Position numbers and translations under genes: made by a program
Part shown: piece by piece, positions 7,426 through 7,979 of the stretch
Layout: each line of letters opens with the position of its first letter
Numbering within the stretch: position 1 is the stretch's first letter
Notes under the pieces: model-generated
What the model was told of the DNA's origin: nothing
What the model saw: the letters and a program-made list of their open reading frames with translations, nothing else
The model's database searches: none
Origin: an uncultured Collinsella sp.
Lineage (GTDB): Bacteria > Actinomycetota > Coriobacteriia > Coriobacteriales > Coriobacteriaceae
Assembly (NCBI GenBank): GCA_900543505.1
Contig: UQSB01000070.1
Coordinates: forward strand, 1-7,979
Direction: 5' to 3'
DNA length: 7,979 nt

Positions 7426-7962
7426 ATGGAAGCCAACGGAATCGTACTGTCGCCCGACCCTCGTCTGCGCCAGGAGTGCGCCGTCATCGAGGAGATCACC
7501 CCGGCGATCGAGGCGCTTGCCGAGAAGATGAAGAAGATGATGTTCGACAACGGCGGTTGCGGCCTGGCCGCCCCGCAGATCGGTGAACTCATCCAGCTCG
7601 TCACCATCGACTGCGACTACAGCGACAAGAACGACTACGATCCGTACGTGCTCATCAATCCCGTGATTGTGGAGCAGAGCGACCATCTCGTGCCGTTTAG
7701 CGAGGGCTGCCTGTCTATCCCCGGCATTAGCTGCGAGATCGAGCGTCCCGACCATGTCGTCGTCGAGGCGTACGACTTGGACGCAAACCTGATTCGCTAT
7801 GAGGCTTCGGGCGATCTGTTCTGCGTGTGCCTGCAGCACGAGATTGATCACCTGCACGGCAACACCATGTTCGAGCGCCTTAAGCCCATGCAGAGGCTCA
7901 AGGCCGTCAAGGAGTACCAGGACGCCCTGACCCGCGGCGCTCGACCGGGCGAGACGGAGTAG
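7426..7962 (+). CDS. def: Peptide deformylase
   Basis: Metalloenzyme that removes the formyl group from the N-terminal methionine of new proteins at the ribosome. The 178-residue product has all three family motifs: GCGLAAPQ (44-51), EGCLS (93-97) and HEIDH (138-142). The metal ligands are therefore C95, H138 and H142, and E139 is the catalytic acid. Length is near that of E. coli (about 169 residues). The start at 7426 follows from AAAGGA at 7415-7420; a start at 7420 would add two residues. It follows priA by 18 nt and is probably co-transcribed. priA and def commonly sit beside fmt, which may lie past the right edge. The stop at 7960-7962 is intact and nothing about the protein is unusual. 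The final 17 nt of the window hold no gene. Confidence 0.97.
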   Translation: MEANGIVLSPDPRLRQECAVIEEITPAIEALAEKMKKMMFDNGGCGLAAPQIGELIQLVTIDCDYSDKNDYDPYVLINPVIVEQSDHLVPFSEGCLSIPGISCEIERPDHVVVEAYDLDANLIRYEASGDLFCVCLQHEIDHLHGNTMFERLKPMQRLKAVKEYQDALTRGARPGETE

Positions 7963-7979
7963 GTTTGTCCGTCCCCGGG

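Noticed and set aside
6376..7857. A 493-codon open frame opposite priA and def
   Set aside because: It runs antisense across two well-identified genes and their junction, with composition typical of a shadow frame and no recognisable domain.

Overview
This is a high-GC, densely coded housekeeping segment. Protein style, codon use and the mix of genes suggest an actinobacterium of the class Coriobacteriia (Collinsella-like, gut-associated). That assignment is an inference from the look of the sequence, not a database match.

Layout. Positions 1-1390 (minus strand) carry most of an iron-sulfur L-serine ammonia-lyase, cut off at the left edge just before its C-terminal cluster cysteines. After a 311-nt gap comes metK (S-adenosylmethionine synthetase, minus strand, 1702-2982), with its own terminator at 1631-1664. 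A 284-nt divergent region separates metK from gltX (glutamyl-tRNA synthetase, plus strand, 3267-4742), which ends in a terminator at 4766-4800. A 153-nt stretch then leads to a probable two-gene unit, priA (replication-restart helicase, 4954-7407) and def (peptide deformylase, 7426-7962), spaced 18 nt apart. The five genes do not form one pathway. Serine breakdown and SAM synthesis are neighbouring amino-acid metabolism on one strand. gltX, priA and def serve translation, replication restart and N-terminal protein maturation on the other. priA and def are often clustered in bacteria, commonly with fmt.

The non-coding DNA is more unusual than the genes. Each of the three intergenic gaps larger than 100 bp holds one long, near-perfect inverted repeat (1415-1534, 3095-3179, 4820-4921) with arms of 25-33 nt. 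These three are unrelated to each other over most of their length and distinct from the ordinary terminators beside them. They look like dispersed palindromic elements of the REP/MITE kind. The most interesting protein observation is that PriA carries a roughly 40-residue disordered N-terminal tail. Near the start of this tail is QLSLF, an exact match to the bacterial sliding-clamp-binding consensus, which suggests a direct link between PriA and the beta clamp. No defence system, CRISPR array, prophage, tRNA or rRNA was seen.
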